DNA of 64,000 bases from Paenibacillus sp. FSL H8-0048 (GTDB taxonomy: Bacteria; Bacillota; Bacilli; Paenibacillales; Paenibacillaceae): assembly GCF_038002825.1 (NCBI RefSeq), contig NZ_JBBODF010000001.1, forward strand, positions 124,001 to 188,000, read 5' to 3'. The notes below the pieces were generated by a model. The model was not told where the DNA came from and ran no database searches. It saw only the letters and a program-made list of their open reading frames with translations. Shown in pieces: positions 16,218 to 24,436 of this stretch (position 1 is the stretch's first letter; every line of letters begins with the position of its first letter). A program made the translations under genes and the position numbers.

Positions 16218-16265
16218 AAAAAACACTTCCGTCAGCGTGTTACGCTCTGTAGGAAGTGTTTTTAT
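16218..16265. terminator. Bidirectional intrinsic terminator
   Basis: AAACACTTCC pairs with GGAAGTGTTT and contains an AGCGT/ACGCT inner stem, flanked by AAAAAA and TTTTTATTTT. It ends the small membrane-protein gene on the minus strand and anything arriving from the left. Confidence 0.9.
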
Positions 16266-16294
16266 TTTGAGGATAAGACCCAGGTGCGGTTAAG

Positions 16295-16489
16295 TTAATA
16301 CCTGCCCCTGTCTCCATCCCGGCGGGTAAGCATGATGACTCCCGTGACCAAGGAATACAAGGCAACAACCATAAGCAATACAATGGCCCAAGTATAATTG
16401 CGCACCGTGTAGGTGAGCGAAGCGAAGATGATAAACCAGGCGATCCGCAGTACTCCTTCATTAATAAAACGTCTGCCTGCTGTACTCAT
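16295..16489 (-). CDS. Small two-helix membrane protein
   Basis: 64 residues. Two hydrophobic segments (LRIAWFIIFASLTYTV and AIVLLMVVALYSLVTGVIML) are joined by a short charged turn, with basic ends (N-terminal AGRRF, C-terminal RRDGDRGRY). AAGGAGG lies 8 bases before the ATG. The overlapping minus-strand frame at 16240-16461 has no such composition and is rejected. Function unknown; a separate terminator follows. Confidence 0.75.
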   Translation of the reverse strand: MSTAGRRFINEGVLRIAWFIIFASLTYTVRNYTWAIVLLMVVALYSLVTGVIMLTRRDGDRGRY

Positions 16490-16717
16490 GATTCCTGCCT
16501 CCTTATGGATTGTAGAAGATTGTTCACAACCGTAAGCGGTTAATTGTTTTTGTTACTTTAATATTACCCCTTTTTCCACAAAATTGATACACAATGTTCA
16601 CAAGTTCTTCATTTCACAGCTATTTTACTTATAGACAGCTGCTGCGTGACGATAGCCGTTACCGGCTTATCCCTCCCCTCATAAGATACAGAACCACGAT
16701 TAAGGAGGAAACAGCAG

Positions 16718-16975
16718 ATGGAAGCTTATTATAATTGTCTCCATTGCAAAGATAAGCGTGTACGTATTATGACTTCTGACGGCAAACGCCATGAAGGAAT
16801 TATTGTGGATGTGGACCGGAACAATGTGTATCTTAAAACAAAGGGCAATGGCAGAATGCAAACCTCGGCCTTTTACCCGGGCGGTGCGGGAAACTACTAT
16901 GGCGGCTACTATGGCTACGGCAGTCAGATCCTTACCTTGAGCCTGTTCACGCTTTTGGCAATTGCACTAATCTGA
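16718..16975 (+). CDS. Small protein with Sm-like N-terminal half and hydrophobic C-terminus
   Basis: 85 residues behind AAGGAGGAAACAGCAG. Residues 1-45 contain a CLHC pair and a pattern like a short Sm-type barrel (VRIMTSDGKRHEGIIVDVD..NVYLKT). A Gly/Tyr-rich linker (YYGGYYGYG) follows, then a C-terminal hydrophobic stretch (LTLSLFTLLAIALI) that could insert in the membrane. I do not recognise a named family; the Sm-like reading is an inference from the strand pattern. Confidence 0.75.
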   Translation: MEAYYNCLHCKDKRVRIMTSDGKRHEGIIVDVDRNNVYLKTKGNGRMQTSAFYPGGAGNYYGGYYGYGSQILTLSLFTLLAIALI

Positions 16976-17049
16976 CGATAGGCTGAACAAGACAAAAGTG
17001 GGCTCCTGGAAGTCAGGAAGGCCCACTTTTGGCGTAATGACAGGTTGAT

Positions 17050-17997
17050 TTAGTTAACGGATATGGCTCCGATCTGCGTGGTTAACGATACCAGCGGACC
17101 GCCGCCGTTATAATCCTTTGATGTACCGTTGTCGGTGCCGGAGATATGGCCGAGTTCGCTGCGGGCTTTGACCGTACATGCGGTTGATGCTGACAGATCG
17201 GCGGAGATTCTTCCGATATCGCTCTTAGCCTTGAGGCTGCTGCCCTTTGTCATGCTGGATACTCCAAGCTCAATACTTCCCGTATTTGACTCTACACTGG
17301 ACTTGCCTGTGAACACGGTGTCTTGCAGGATGATGCTGCCCACATTGCTGTTAATCTCAAAAGTCCCCTCTAGCCCGCGGAGCTGAACAGTGCCTACATT
17401 ATTATCAATCTCAAACCGGTCAACGGTCTCTGGAATCCCGATTACATAATTAATGCTGAAGTTGGAATCACCGTACTCATGCTGCGCCCATTCCCAGAGG
17501 TCCTTCTTCGCATTGCCTTCACCATGAGCAGAGACGATTAGAGCGTCTCCTTTGTGTTCGATAGAAACTTCCGTATGATCCAGCACGCCGGATACCAGCT
17601 TGTGGCCTGTCTGCTCATGCACGATGACGGTGGCCTGGACAGTTATCTCATCACCTGAAGCTGGCACTACTTCCACTTCACCCACTGCATTGTCCAGCTT
17701 AAGCACGGAAGCCGAAGCAATAGGCAGGGAGGTGGAGAATTCCCGGCTAATTCCGCTAGTGTTCATTTGATCTTCAATCATGCCTGTTATGTTCTGGGTC
17801 GCGTCACCTACAGCAGCACTGGCATCGCTGAGACTCTGCTTCACGGCTTCGGCTGCCTCTTGTGTGAAGCTGCCGGAGATCGTCTGCTCCAATTGATTAT
17901 CCGCCGCTTCCTTGCCGGGAAGCTCCCGGCAGCTGGTAAGTGCAATAGAAAATACGGCCATGGCTGCAATAATTGCTGTACTGTGATGTTTCTTCAT
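17050..17997 (-). CDS. DUF4097-family lipoprotein
   Basis: 315 residues. The N-terminal signal ends in LTSC (Cys23), a lipobox, so the protein is probably anchored outside the membrane. The rest is the DUF4097 repetitive beta-strand domain: short alternating segments such as VEVVPASGDEITVQATV, IDNNVGTVQLRGLEG and INSNVGSIILQD, predicted to form a beta-helix-like stack. Related proteins are often linked to cell-envelope stress loci; the role here is unknown. A TATAAT-like -10 lies on the minus strand near 18050. Confidence 0.85.
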   Translation of the reverse strand: MKKHHSTAIIAAMAVFSIALTSCRELPGKEAADNQLEQTISGSFTQEAAEAVKQSLSDASAAVGDATQNITGMIEDQMNTSGISREFSTSLPIASASVLKLDNAVGEVEVVPASGDEITVQATVIVHEQTGHKLVSGVLDHTEVSIEHKGDALIVSAHGEGNAKKDLWEWAQHEYGDSNFSINYVIGIPETVDRFEIDNNVGTVQLRGLEGTFEINSNVGSIILQDTVFTGKSSVESNTGSIELGVSSMTKGSSLKAKSDIGRISADLSASTACTVKARSELGHISGTDNGTSKDYNGGGPLVSLTTQIGAISVN

Positions 17998-18268
17998 TTT
18001 ATATAGGCCCTCCTAAAGGCATGATTATTTGCTTATGTATACTGGGTATTATATATTATGGGAAAACACTGGATAACAGCCTGGCGGCGGGTTGTTCTAC
18101 TAGACTATAGTCCAGTAAGCGTTCGGCTACATTTCAATCCTGCATTATGGTACACTTGCGTTAGATGAAGGACCGGAAGAATGAAATGTGACAGCTGGAG
18201 GGCCGGTACGGAAGCAGACCCGGGAGACGGTCTGTTTACTATTTTGACTGAATAAGTCAGAGGGGCGG

Positions 18269-18571
18269 ATGAGCCAAATGCAGTATGCAGCATTCCTGAT
18301 CGTTGTGTTGGTGGGCGCAGTTGTCTATACCGTGTACCGCAGCCGGATGAGCCAAGAACAGTCTGAAGCGCCGAAGCAGGGGAAGGCGAGTAACGTAATT
18401 TCTATGGAAGGGCACCGTAAGGCCAAGCAGAATGCTGCGGATCAGCAGTGCTCCTCCTGCAAGAAGAAGAACGGCAAGCTGATCTTTTATGCCCAGGATG
18501 ACGGAAGTGTGGTCGGACTCTGCAAGGATTGTAAGGTGAAGGCGAAGAAACGGGATATGCTGCCGCTTTAA
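18269..18571 (+). CDS. Small membrane-anchored zinc-ribbon protein
   Basis: 100 residues. An N-terminal helix (AAFLIVVLVGAVVYTVY) is followed by a basic linker and a four-cysteine ribbon: CSSC ... CKDC separated by about 27 residues, which should bind zinc. It ends KKRDMLPL. GAGGGG lies close upstream of ATG 18269. It sits directly before the rplS promoter and has no clear terminator. Function unknown. Confidence 0.75.
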   Translation: MSQMQYAAFLIVVLVGAVVYTVYRSRMSQEQSEAPKQGKASNVISMEGHRKAKQNAADQQCSSCKKKNGKLIFYAQDDGSVVGLCKDCKVKAKKRDMLPL

Positions 18572-18593
18572 TTCTATAAACTAAAAATAACTA

Positions 18594-18622
18594 TTGCAGA
18601 CGCCTATTGTTTGTGATAAAAT
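18594..18622 (+). promoter_or_regulatory. Sigma-A promoter of rplS
   Basis: TTGCAG (18594-18599), 17-bp spacer, TAAAAT (18617-18622). It provides the separate rplS transcription that the detachment from trmD requires. Confidence 0.8.
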
Positions 18623-18629
18623 TACTTCT

Positions 18630-18715
18630 GTTGTGTGGAATACGGTGGTCCTCTGCGGATAATGAGGGAGAGCAATGGCTCTCCGGAAGAGGCAAGAACA
18701 CCTGTACGGAAGGAG
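18630..18715 (+). promoter_or_regulatory. rplS 5' leader, possible L19 autoregulatory structure
   Basis: About 90 nt between the promoter and the start codon. It holds a GGAGAGC/GCTCTCC hairpin flanked by CCTCT/AGAGG complementarity. Firmicute rplS genes often carry an L19-binding leader here; assignment to that class is by position and stem presence only. Confidence 0.45.
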
Positions 18716-18725
18716 GAAGTCCTTA

Positions 18726-19070
18726 ATGAATATCCTACAAGCAATTACACAAGAGCAACTTCGTAAAGATATCCCGAGTTTTCGCCCGGGTGACACTTTG
18801 AAGGTGCATGTAAAAGTTATCGAAGGAACTCGTGAGCGTATCCAGTTGTTCGAAGGCGTTGTAATCAAACGTCGCGGCGGCGGTATCGGTGAGACTTTTA
18901 CGGTTCGTAAAATCTCTTATGGTGTTGGTGTGGAAAGAACATTCCCAGTCAACTCCCCTAAACTCGAGAAAATCGAAGTGGCTCGCCGCGGTAAAGTTCG
19001 TCGTGCGAAGCTGTACTATCTTCGTGACCTGCGCGGTAAAGCTGCAAGAATTAAAGAAATTCGTCGCTAG
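18726..19070 (+). CDS. rplS: 50S ribosomal protein L19
   Basis: 114 residues beginning [24 protein letters not shown] and ending [16 protein letters not shown], fully family-like. ATG 18726 lies behind AAGGAGGAAGTCCTTA; the longer in-frame start at 18675 runs through the leader structure and is rejected. L19 sits at the subunit interface. Followed by its own terminator. Confidence 0.98.
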   Translation: MNILQAITQEQLRKDIPSFRPGDTLKVHVKVIEGTRERIQLFEGVVIKRRGGGIGETFTVRKISYGVGVERTFPVNSPKLEKIEVARRGKVRRAKLYYLRDLRGKAARIKEIRR

Positions 19071-19083
19071 AATAGTGACAAAG

Positions 19084-19111
19084 GAAAGGGGCTTGAATTC
19101 AAGCCCCTTTC
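19084..19111 (+). terminator. Intrinsic terminator of rplS
   Basis: GAAAGGGGCTTG/CAAGCCCCTTTC perfect 12-bp stem with a four-base AATT loop, followed by GTTTATTT. Confidence 0.88.
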
Positions 19112-19166
19112 GTTTATTTCTTGTAATTAAAGAATCGGGTTTTCAGACATATGTGCCTTAGGAACA

Positions 19167-19228
19167 GCTTCTCCGAAAAGGCCTCCTGAAGGAGTAATCG
19201 CGGGGGAGTTTTTGGCAGGAGCTTTTTT
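19167..19228 (+). terminator. Branched terminator-like structure upstream of lepB
   Basis: GCTTCT-CCGAAAA pairs with TTTTTGG-C-AGGAGC around an inner CCTCC/GGAG hairpin, followed by TTTTTTG. With rplS already terminated at 19111, it may be a second stop or part of a regulated lepB leader. Confidence 0.5.
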
Positions 19229-19273
19229 GTATTGTATAGTGGAGATAACAATTATTGGAGAGGACGGTGAACT

Positions 19274-19894
19274 ATGCAGCAGGATTTGCAGCAAGGGCAA
19301 GGCGAAGTGATTGATTCTAACGGCCAGAGCCCCCGGAAGCCAAAGAATGAAGTCCTGGAATGGATTAAAGCGATAGCGATTGCATTGGTTCTGGTTATTC
19401 TAATACGCTGGCTTTTGTTCAAACCGTTTATCGTAGACGGCCCTTCCATGAAGCCTAACTTCCATACCGGCGAACGAGTGATTGTTAACGAAATTCTCTA
19501 CGATATCCGCAAGCCGGAGCGCGGGGAAGTCATTGTGTTCCATGTGCCCTCAGAGGGCCGGGATTTCATTAAGCGTGTCATTGGTGTGGCGGGCGATACA
19601 GTCACGGTTGAAGGGGATGTCGTTACAGTGAACGGAGAGCCTGTGAACGAAACGTATATCCAGGGCGCGATTGATGATGCGCATAATAACAACATTTTGT
19701 ACAACAATAAGAACTTCCCGAATGAGCAGTTTACGGACAATAAGGTGCCGGAAGGCCATGTATTCGTAATGGGGGATAACCGCTCTGACAGTACGGACAG
19801 CCGGATGATCGGTTATGTGCCGCTGGGGGATATTGTCGGCCGTGCAGACCTTATTTTCTGGCCGGTGAAGAATATCTCATTAATAAATCATTAA
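19274..19894 (+). CDS. lepB: Signal peptidase I
   Basis: Cleaves signal peptides at the outer membrane face. 206 residues: a cytoplasmic N-tail, one membrane helix (about 32-52), catalytic Ser58 in GPSMKPN and Lys100 in FIKRVIG, plus the MGDNRSDSTDSR block. Ser/Lys spacing is that of the ER-independent P-type enzymes. ATG follows GAGAGGACGGTGAACT. Lies upstream of rbgA with a 41-bp gap. Confidence 0.97.
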   Translation: MQQDLQQGQGEVIDSNGQSPRKPKNEVLEWIKAIAIALVLVILIRWLLFKPFIVDGPSMKPNFHTGERVIVNEILYDIRKPERGEVIVFHVPSEGRDFIKRVIGVAGDTVTVEGDVVTVNGEPVNETYIQGAIDDAHNNNILYNNKNFPNEQFTDNKVPEGHVFVMGDNRSDSTDSRMIGYVPLGDIVGRADLIFWPVKNISLINH

Positions 19895-19935
19895 TTCATT
19901 TATGAAGCTGACAGAAGTCAAAGGAGGTGACGGCA

Positions 19936-20799
19936 TTGGCCATTCAATGGTTTCCTGGTCATATGACGAGGGCTAGACGACAAATCGAGGATAAGCTGAA
20001 GCTGATTGATGTTGCGATAGAACTGCTTGATTCCCGTCTGCCGATTTCGAGCCGCAATCCGATGATTGACGATATTTTGCGGGACAAGCCAAGACTGATT
20101 ATTCTAAATAAAGCAGATCTGGCCGATCCGGAAGTTACGCGCAAGTGGCTGGCTTATTTCAAGGAGCAGGGGCATGTTGCCTATCCGGTAGATGCTTCTA
20201 CTGGCACTGGGATTAAAGAGATTCCGGAGCAGGTGAAGCTGCTGCTGAAGGACAAGATCGACCGGCAAATTGCCAAGGGCATGAATCCGCGTGCGATGCG
20301 GGCACTGATTGTGGGCATTCCCAACGTAGGCAAATCGACTCTCATTAACCGGATGGCTGGAAAAAGTATTGCGATTACCGGTGACCGTCCGGGGGTTACC
20401 AAGGGCCAGCAGTGGATAAAGACCGGCGGCAGTCTGGAGCTATTGGATACGCCGGGGATTCTCTGGCCGAAGTTCGAGGACCAGACGGTAGGCTATAAGC
20501 TGGCAGTAACCGGGGCCATTAAGGAAGAAATCCTGAATATCGAGGATATCGCTTATTATGCGCTGAAATATTTGGTGAAGGATTACGGAAGCCGGTTCCA
20601 GGAGCGCTTTGATATCAGTAAGCTGCCGGAGGACTTAGAGAACCCGGACGAAATTGTGGCCGTTATGGAAGCGGTCGGACGTAAGCGCGGTTGTCTGATG
20701 AGCGGCGGCCGTGTAGACCTGGAGAAGGCTTCACGCGCGCTGCTGCATGAGCTTCGTGCCGGAAAGCTTGGACGCTTCACACTGGAGACACCTGAATAG
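19936..20799 (+). CDS. rbgA: Ribosome biogenesis GTPase RbgA (YlqF)
   Basis: 287 residues with a circularly permuted GTPase domain: NKADLAD (G4) comes before GIPNVGKST (G1) and DTPGI (G3). The N-terminal [15 protein letters not shown] is a family hallmark. It acts in late 50S assembly. TTG 19936 is chosen because AAAGGAGG lies 8-9 bases upstream; the longer frame from 19927 begins inside that site. Confidence 0.97.
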   Translation: MAIQWFPGHMTRARRQIEDKLKLIDVAIELLDSRLPISSRNPMIDDILRDKPRLIILNKADLADPEVTRKWLAYFKEQGHVAYPVDASTGTGIKEIPEQVKLLLKDKIDRQIAKGMNPRAMRALIVGIPNVGKSTLINRMAGKSIAITGDRPGVTKGQQWIKTGGSLELLDTPGILWPKFEDQTVGYKLAVTGAIKEEILNIEDIAYYALKYLVKDYGSRFQERFDISKLPEDLENPDEIVAVMEAVGRKRGCLMSGGRVDLEKASRALLHELRAGKLGRFTLETPE

Positions 20800-20819
20800 T
20801 AGACTGTAGTATGGAATGG

Positions 20820-20857
20820 AAGAGCCATCCGTGAATGTGGGGTGGTTCTTTTTTTGC
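20820..20857 (+). terminator. Intrinsic terminator after rbgA
   Basis: AGAGCCATCC pairs with GGGTGGTTCT (with GU pairs), followed by seven T. Confidence 0.8.
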
Positions 20858-21287
20858 GTGTAGAGGGTTGAGGAAGATAGATCTAGAAGGCGTTAGTGCT
20901 GGGTGGTGTGAGAAGGAGCAAACAGATATTGTGAAAGTTGCTGAGAATGGGGGGATGAGAGGGTGCGCGAAGTAATCTTGTAAGAATTACAACTCTTCTC
21001 TATTGATATTGAACGGAGTACCAGAAGTGTTGTATGAAATGCAGGAATGCCCTCGTTTTGGCGGCTTGGGGGAGTAGAAATGCTGTTTTTCATACAACTT
21101 TTTTGAATTTTCGCAGTATTAATGAAGGGATTGTTGTCTTTAGTGCAGAATTTTAAGAATCGGAGACTGGGAATGGATGGAAGTAAGTGCGAGTTTGAAG
21201 CTTTTTTAGAATTCGCATTATGTCATATATTCGTAAGAAGATCATAGATGTAGCTTATTTTATTTTTAGTGGGCAGGTGGAGAGACG
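20858..21287. other. AT-richer intergenic region between rbgA and rnhB
   Basis: About 430 bp with no supportable gene on either strand. It holds a GTAAT/ATTAC hairpin near 20972-20990 and the long inverted repeat at 21029-21098. The rnhB start is preceded by GGTGGAGAGACG. Confidence 0.5.
21029..21098. repeat. Long inverted repeat with 11-bp perfect arms
   Basis: GTTGTATGAAA (21029-21039) and TTTCATACAAC (21088-21098) enclose a 48-nt GC-richer loop; TTTTTT follows on the plus strand. It may be a terminator-like RNA or a small dispersed repeat unit. No second copy was noticed in this window. Confidence 0.5.
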
Positions 21288-21920
21288 ATGAGTGAGACAG
21301 ATATGCTTGGGTATGAAAAAGAAGGCTGGGGACAATCCTTCCGTCACATCGCGGGTGTGGATGAAGTAGGCCGTGGCTGTTTGTTCGGAGATGTAGTGGC
21401 TGCAGCTGTAATTTTGCCAATGGGGCTGATTATTGAGGGTGTGGATGATTCTAAAAAGCTGACGGCCAAAAAGCGTGAGGCTCTGTATGAGACCATTATG
21501 GAGCAGGCGCTGGCAGTAAGCTTAGGGCATGTAGAGGCGGCTATAATCGATGAAATTAATATTAAACAGGCTTCGCGTTTGGCGATGCGCCTGGCGGTTG
21601 AAGGATTAAGCCAGCAGCCGGACTATATGCTGATTGATGCGGAAAAGGTGGACCTGCCCTTGCCGCAGCGCGCCATCATCAAAGGTGATGCCAACAGCCA
21701 GTCGATTGCTGCCGCCTCCATTGTAGCCAAGGTGACCCGTGACCGGCTTTGTGAGGGCTTGTGGGAGGAATTATACCCGGATTACGGGATCAAAGTACAT
21801 AAAGGATATGCTACCAAGCTGCATCGTGAGCAGATCAAGCTACTTGGTGTAACCCCGATGCACCGGCGCAGTTTTATCGGCAATATTCTGGCGGAGCAGG
21901 AACAGCTGACTTTATTCTAA
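21288..21920 (+). CDS. rnhB: Ribonuclease HII
   Basis: Removes ribonucleotides from DNA-RNA hybrids. 210 residues with catalytic Asp25-Glu26 (VDEVGRG), a later Asp in MLIDAEKV and the KVTRDRL and HKGYATKLH blocks. Shorter than the B. subtilis enzyme because the N-terminal extension is nearly absent. The usual GRGPLAGPV sequence reads GRGCLFGDV here (see findings). Confidence 0.95.
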   Translation: MSETDMLGYEKEGWGQSFRHIAGVDEVGRGCLFGDVVAAAVILPMGLIIEGVDDSKKLTAKKREALYETIMEQALAVSLGHVEAAIIDEINIKQASRLAMRLAVEGLSQQPDYMLIDAEKVDLPLPQRAIIKGDANSQSIAAASIVAKVTRDRLCEGLWEELYPDYGIKVHKGYATKLHREQIKLLGVTPMHRRSFIGNILAEQEQLTLF

Positions 21921-22018
21921 AAAAGGATGGCATAGCAGTTTCCAATTGGCGTGTAATCTGGATAATCACAATTGTAGGTGAAATACCGATATAAATAAAA
22001 AGAAGGGAGGCGGACAAC

Positions 22019-24436
22019 ATGAACATCGGGTCACTGGTTCGCGGTTTGCTTGGCGACAGCAAGGCGGGAGAGGCCAAATCTGTAGAGCTTAAGGAAGGTC
22101 AGGTTGTTCGCGGCGTTGTGCTAAGCGTATCCGATTCCGGAAAAGAAGCGGTGGTGCAGATTCAGGGGACGCCGGTACGGGCTGAACTGGAAACACCGCT
22201 GGCAGCCGGTCAGACGCTTAACCTGCAGGTGGGGGCACCAGGAGAAGGCGGCTTGCCGGTGCTTAAGCCGGTCTCTCTGGGGGAGGCGGCTATGGTCTCA
22301 CCACAGAGTATGGGCGAGGCGCTGGAGTCACTTGGACTTGCCAATTCCAAGGCGGGACGGGAGATTGTTCAAGCGATGCAAGCCGGAGGACTCGCCTTCA
22401 CTAAGGAGACTGCGGCGAAGCTGGATGCTGTAATGAATGCCAAACCTCCCGGTGTCCCTGCCTCAGAATGGCTGGAAGCGGCTGTAATCTCAGTGAAGCG
22501 CGGCTTGCCTGTAACGGCGGAGACGGTGAAGGGGCTGCAGCAGGCTGTATTCGGGCCGAAGCTGCATGATTTGCTGGCAAAGCTGGAGACTGCGGTAAAC
22601 GTCTGGCTGCAGCAAGGTGTGGACGGCGACGGATCAGGTCAAGCTGCGGGGAATAGCAGACTTATGGCAGGGCTGCTGACAGGCGGAGCAAATGCCGGGC
22701 TGGCTGGCAATGGAGGGACTGCCGGGGCGAATGCTCAGGCGGGACAGACTGGTAATGCTGGCACCTCTCAGGCATTGGGTGCAAATGGACAAGCTGCATT
22801 AGTGCCAGCGGGAGACGCAGAACCGGCAGGAAGCGGGAATGCTGCGGGTGCGCGTGAAGGTACAGGGAGCGTGGCTGGAATGCGTGGCGAAGGCACGGGG
22901 AACGTAGCAGGAGCGCGTGGTGAAGGAGCGGGGACTGTAGCTGGAGCGCGTGGCGAAGGTGCGGGGACTGTGGCTGGAGCGCGTGAAGGAGCGGGGAATG
23001 TAGCAGGAGCGCGTGGTGAAGGAGCGGGGAATGAAGCAGGAACGCGTGGCGAAGGTGCGGGGAATGTAGCAGGAGCGCGTGGTGAAGGAGCGGGAGCTGT
23101 TGCTGGAGCGCGCGAAGGTGCGGGGAATGTAGCAGGAGCGCGTGGTGAAGGAGCGGGAACTGCGGCTGGAGCGCGTGAAGGTGCGGGGAATGTAGCAGGA
23201 GCGCGTGGTGAAGGAGCGGGAAGCGTGGCTGGAGCGCGTGAAGGCGCGGGAAATGTAGCAGGAGCGCGTGGTGAAGGAGCGGGAGCTGTTGTTGGAGCGC
23301 GCGAAGGTGCGGGGAATGTAGCAGGAGCGCGTGGCGAAGGTGCGGGGAACGCAGCTGGAGTGCGTGAGGGCGCGGGAGCTGTAGCTGGAGCACGCGAAGG
23401 TGCGGGGAACGTAGCAGGAGCGCGTGGTGAAGGTGCGGGAAGCGTGGCTGGAGCGCGTGAAGGCGCGGGAAATGTAGCAGGAGCGCGTGGTGAAGGAGCG
23501 GGAGCTGTTGCTGGAGCGCGCGAAGGTGCGGGGAATGTAGCAGGAGCGCGTGGCGAAGGTGCGGGGAACGCAGCTGGAGTGCGTGAGGGCGCGGGCGTTG
23601 CCGCGCAGGCGCAGAGCGCTGCGGGGCCTGCCCTGCTCGCGAAGCTGCAGGGCGTGCTCTCCGAGCTGCGCGGCGCTCTGCCGCAGCTCGCCGAAGCGCC
23701 GCCCGCCTCCGGCGCGGCGGGCGGCAGTGCAGCCCCTGCGGCGGCGCAGCCGCAGGGGGAATCCGCCGCCACCCAGGGGATTGACCCCTGGGTGGGGCGG
23801 ATCTTGAAGCTGCTCGGTGCGGAGCACGAGCAGCAGCTCCTGCGCAGCGGCGGGGCGCATACCGCCGCTGCGCAGGCAGCGTCCGGCGGCGCGGAAGATG
23901 CCGCCGGTACGCTCAAGGGCGTGCTGCTGCAGGTACTGGGCAGCAGCGAGGCCCCGCCCGCGGTCAAGGAAGCCGCGGGCCAGCTGGTGCAGCAGCTGAC
24001 GGGCCAGCAGCTGCTGCTGAATACAGACCGCACCGCGCCGTTCGCGCAGGTGACGATGTTCCTGCCGCTGCACGGACCGGATGGCCGGGAGACGGCCTCC
24101 GTCCAGATCCAGTCGCGGCGCGGCAGCAAAGGAGAGCTCGACGCGGCGAATTGCCGCTTGTGGTTCGATCTGGACATGAAGCAGCTCGGCCAGACGATGA
24201 TCGATGTGCAGGTGGTGGACCGCATCGTCAGCCTGAAGCTGCATAACGATGAACCTTGGGTACTGGAGCTGCTGGAGGGCCGCCGCGAAGAGATGAAGGC
24301 GGCGGTCGAAGGGATAGGCTATCAGCTGTCCAGCCTGCGCACGGAGGCATTGCCGGAGCGGAGCGTGGCCGCTGCTGCGGTGAAGCCGTCCGATTATGCT
24401 CCGCAGGAGTACAAAGGAGTAGATTACCGCATATGA
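22019..24436 (+). CDS. YlqG-like protein with FliK-type C-terminal domain and tandem-repeat insert
   Basis: 805 residues in three parts. Residues 1-270 contain a short beta-rich start (GQVVRGVVLSVSDSGKEAVVQI) and Ala/Gly-rich helices. About 275-525 is a tandem repeat of 10- and 11-residue units. About 526-805 resembles the hook-length control (FliK) C-terminal domain: VTMFLPLHGPDGRETASVQI, then LWFDLDMKQLGQTMIDVQV and a helical end. It lies where B. subtilis has ylqG, and its stop overlaps the start of the FlhB-C-like gene (ATGA). Function is unproven; a secretion-related measuring or switching role is inferred. Confidence 0.8.
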   Translation: MNIGSLVRGLLGDSKAGEAKSVELKEGQVVRGVVLSVSDSGKEAVVQIQGTPVRAELETPLAAGQTLNLQVGAPGEGGLPVLKPVSLGEAAMVSPQSMGEALESLGLANSKAGREIVQAMQAGGLAFTKETAAKLDAVMNAKPPGVPASEWLEAAVISVKRGLPVTAETVKGLQQAVFGPKLHDLLAKLETAVNVWLQQGVDGDGSGQAAGNSRLMAGLLTGGANAGLAGNGGTAGANAQAGQTGNAGTSQALGANGQAALVPAGDAEPAGSGNAAGAREGTGSVAGMRGEGTGNVAGARGEGAGTVAGARGEGAGTVAGAREGAGNVAGARGEGAGNEAGTRGEGAGNVAGARGEGAGAVAGAREGAGNVAGARGEGAGTAAGAREGAGNVAGARGEGAGSVAGAREGAGNVAGARGEGAGAVVGAREGAGNVAGARGEGAGNAAGVREGAGAVAGAREGAGNVAGARGEGAGSVAGAREGAGNVAGARGEGAGAVAGAREGAGNVAGARGEGAGNAAGVREGAGVAAQAQSAAGPALLAKLQGVLSELRGALPQLAEAPPASGAAGGSAAPAAAQPQGESAATQGIDPWVGRILKLLGAEHEQQLLRSGGAHTAAAQAASGGAEDAAGTLKGVLLQVLGSSEAPPAVKEAAGQLVQQLTGQQLLLNTDRTAPFAQVTMFLPLHGPDGRETASVQIQSRRGSKGELDAANCRLWFDLDMKQLGQTMIDVQVVDRIVSLKLHNDEPWVLELLEGRREEMKAAVEGIGYQLSSLRTEALPERSVAAAAVKPSDYAPQEYKGVDYRI
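22846..23595 (+). repeat. Coding tandem repeat, 24 units of 30/33 bp
   Basis: Units follow the patterns ARGEGAGxVAG (11 residues) and AREGAGNVAG (10 residues), largely alternating. At DNA level a higher-order duplication is visible: the block starting at 23221 recurs from 23440, an offset of 219 bp, with only a few changes. The tract has few stop codons in other frames, which creates long spurious frames on the minus strand. Confidence 0.93.

Noticed and set aside
16240..16461. 73-residue minus-strand frame overlapping the small membrane protein
   Set aside because: It overlaps in another frame the 64-residue protein, which has an AAGGAGG site and two clean membrane helices, and it runs into the terminator.
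19167..19228. Glycine riboswitch-like wording (GAAGGAG-type segment) before lepB
   Set aside because: The conserved glycine-aptamer core is absent; only a terminator-like stem can be supported.
22846..23595. CRISPR array
   Set aside because: The repeats are contiguous, in frame and coding, with no unique spacers and no cas genes nearby.
22662..24244. Long open frames on the minus strand opposite the repeat region (481, 485 and 243 residues)
   Set aside because: They arise because the GC-rich 30/33-bp repeat lacks stop codons in several frames. They have no ribosome sites and Arg/Ser/Pro-rich nonsense composition, while the plus-strand frame has conserved N- and C-terminal domains and operon coupling.
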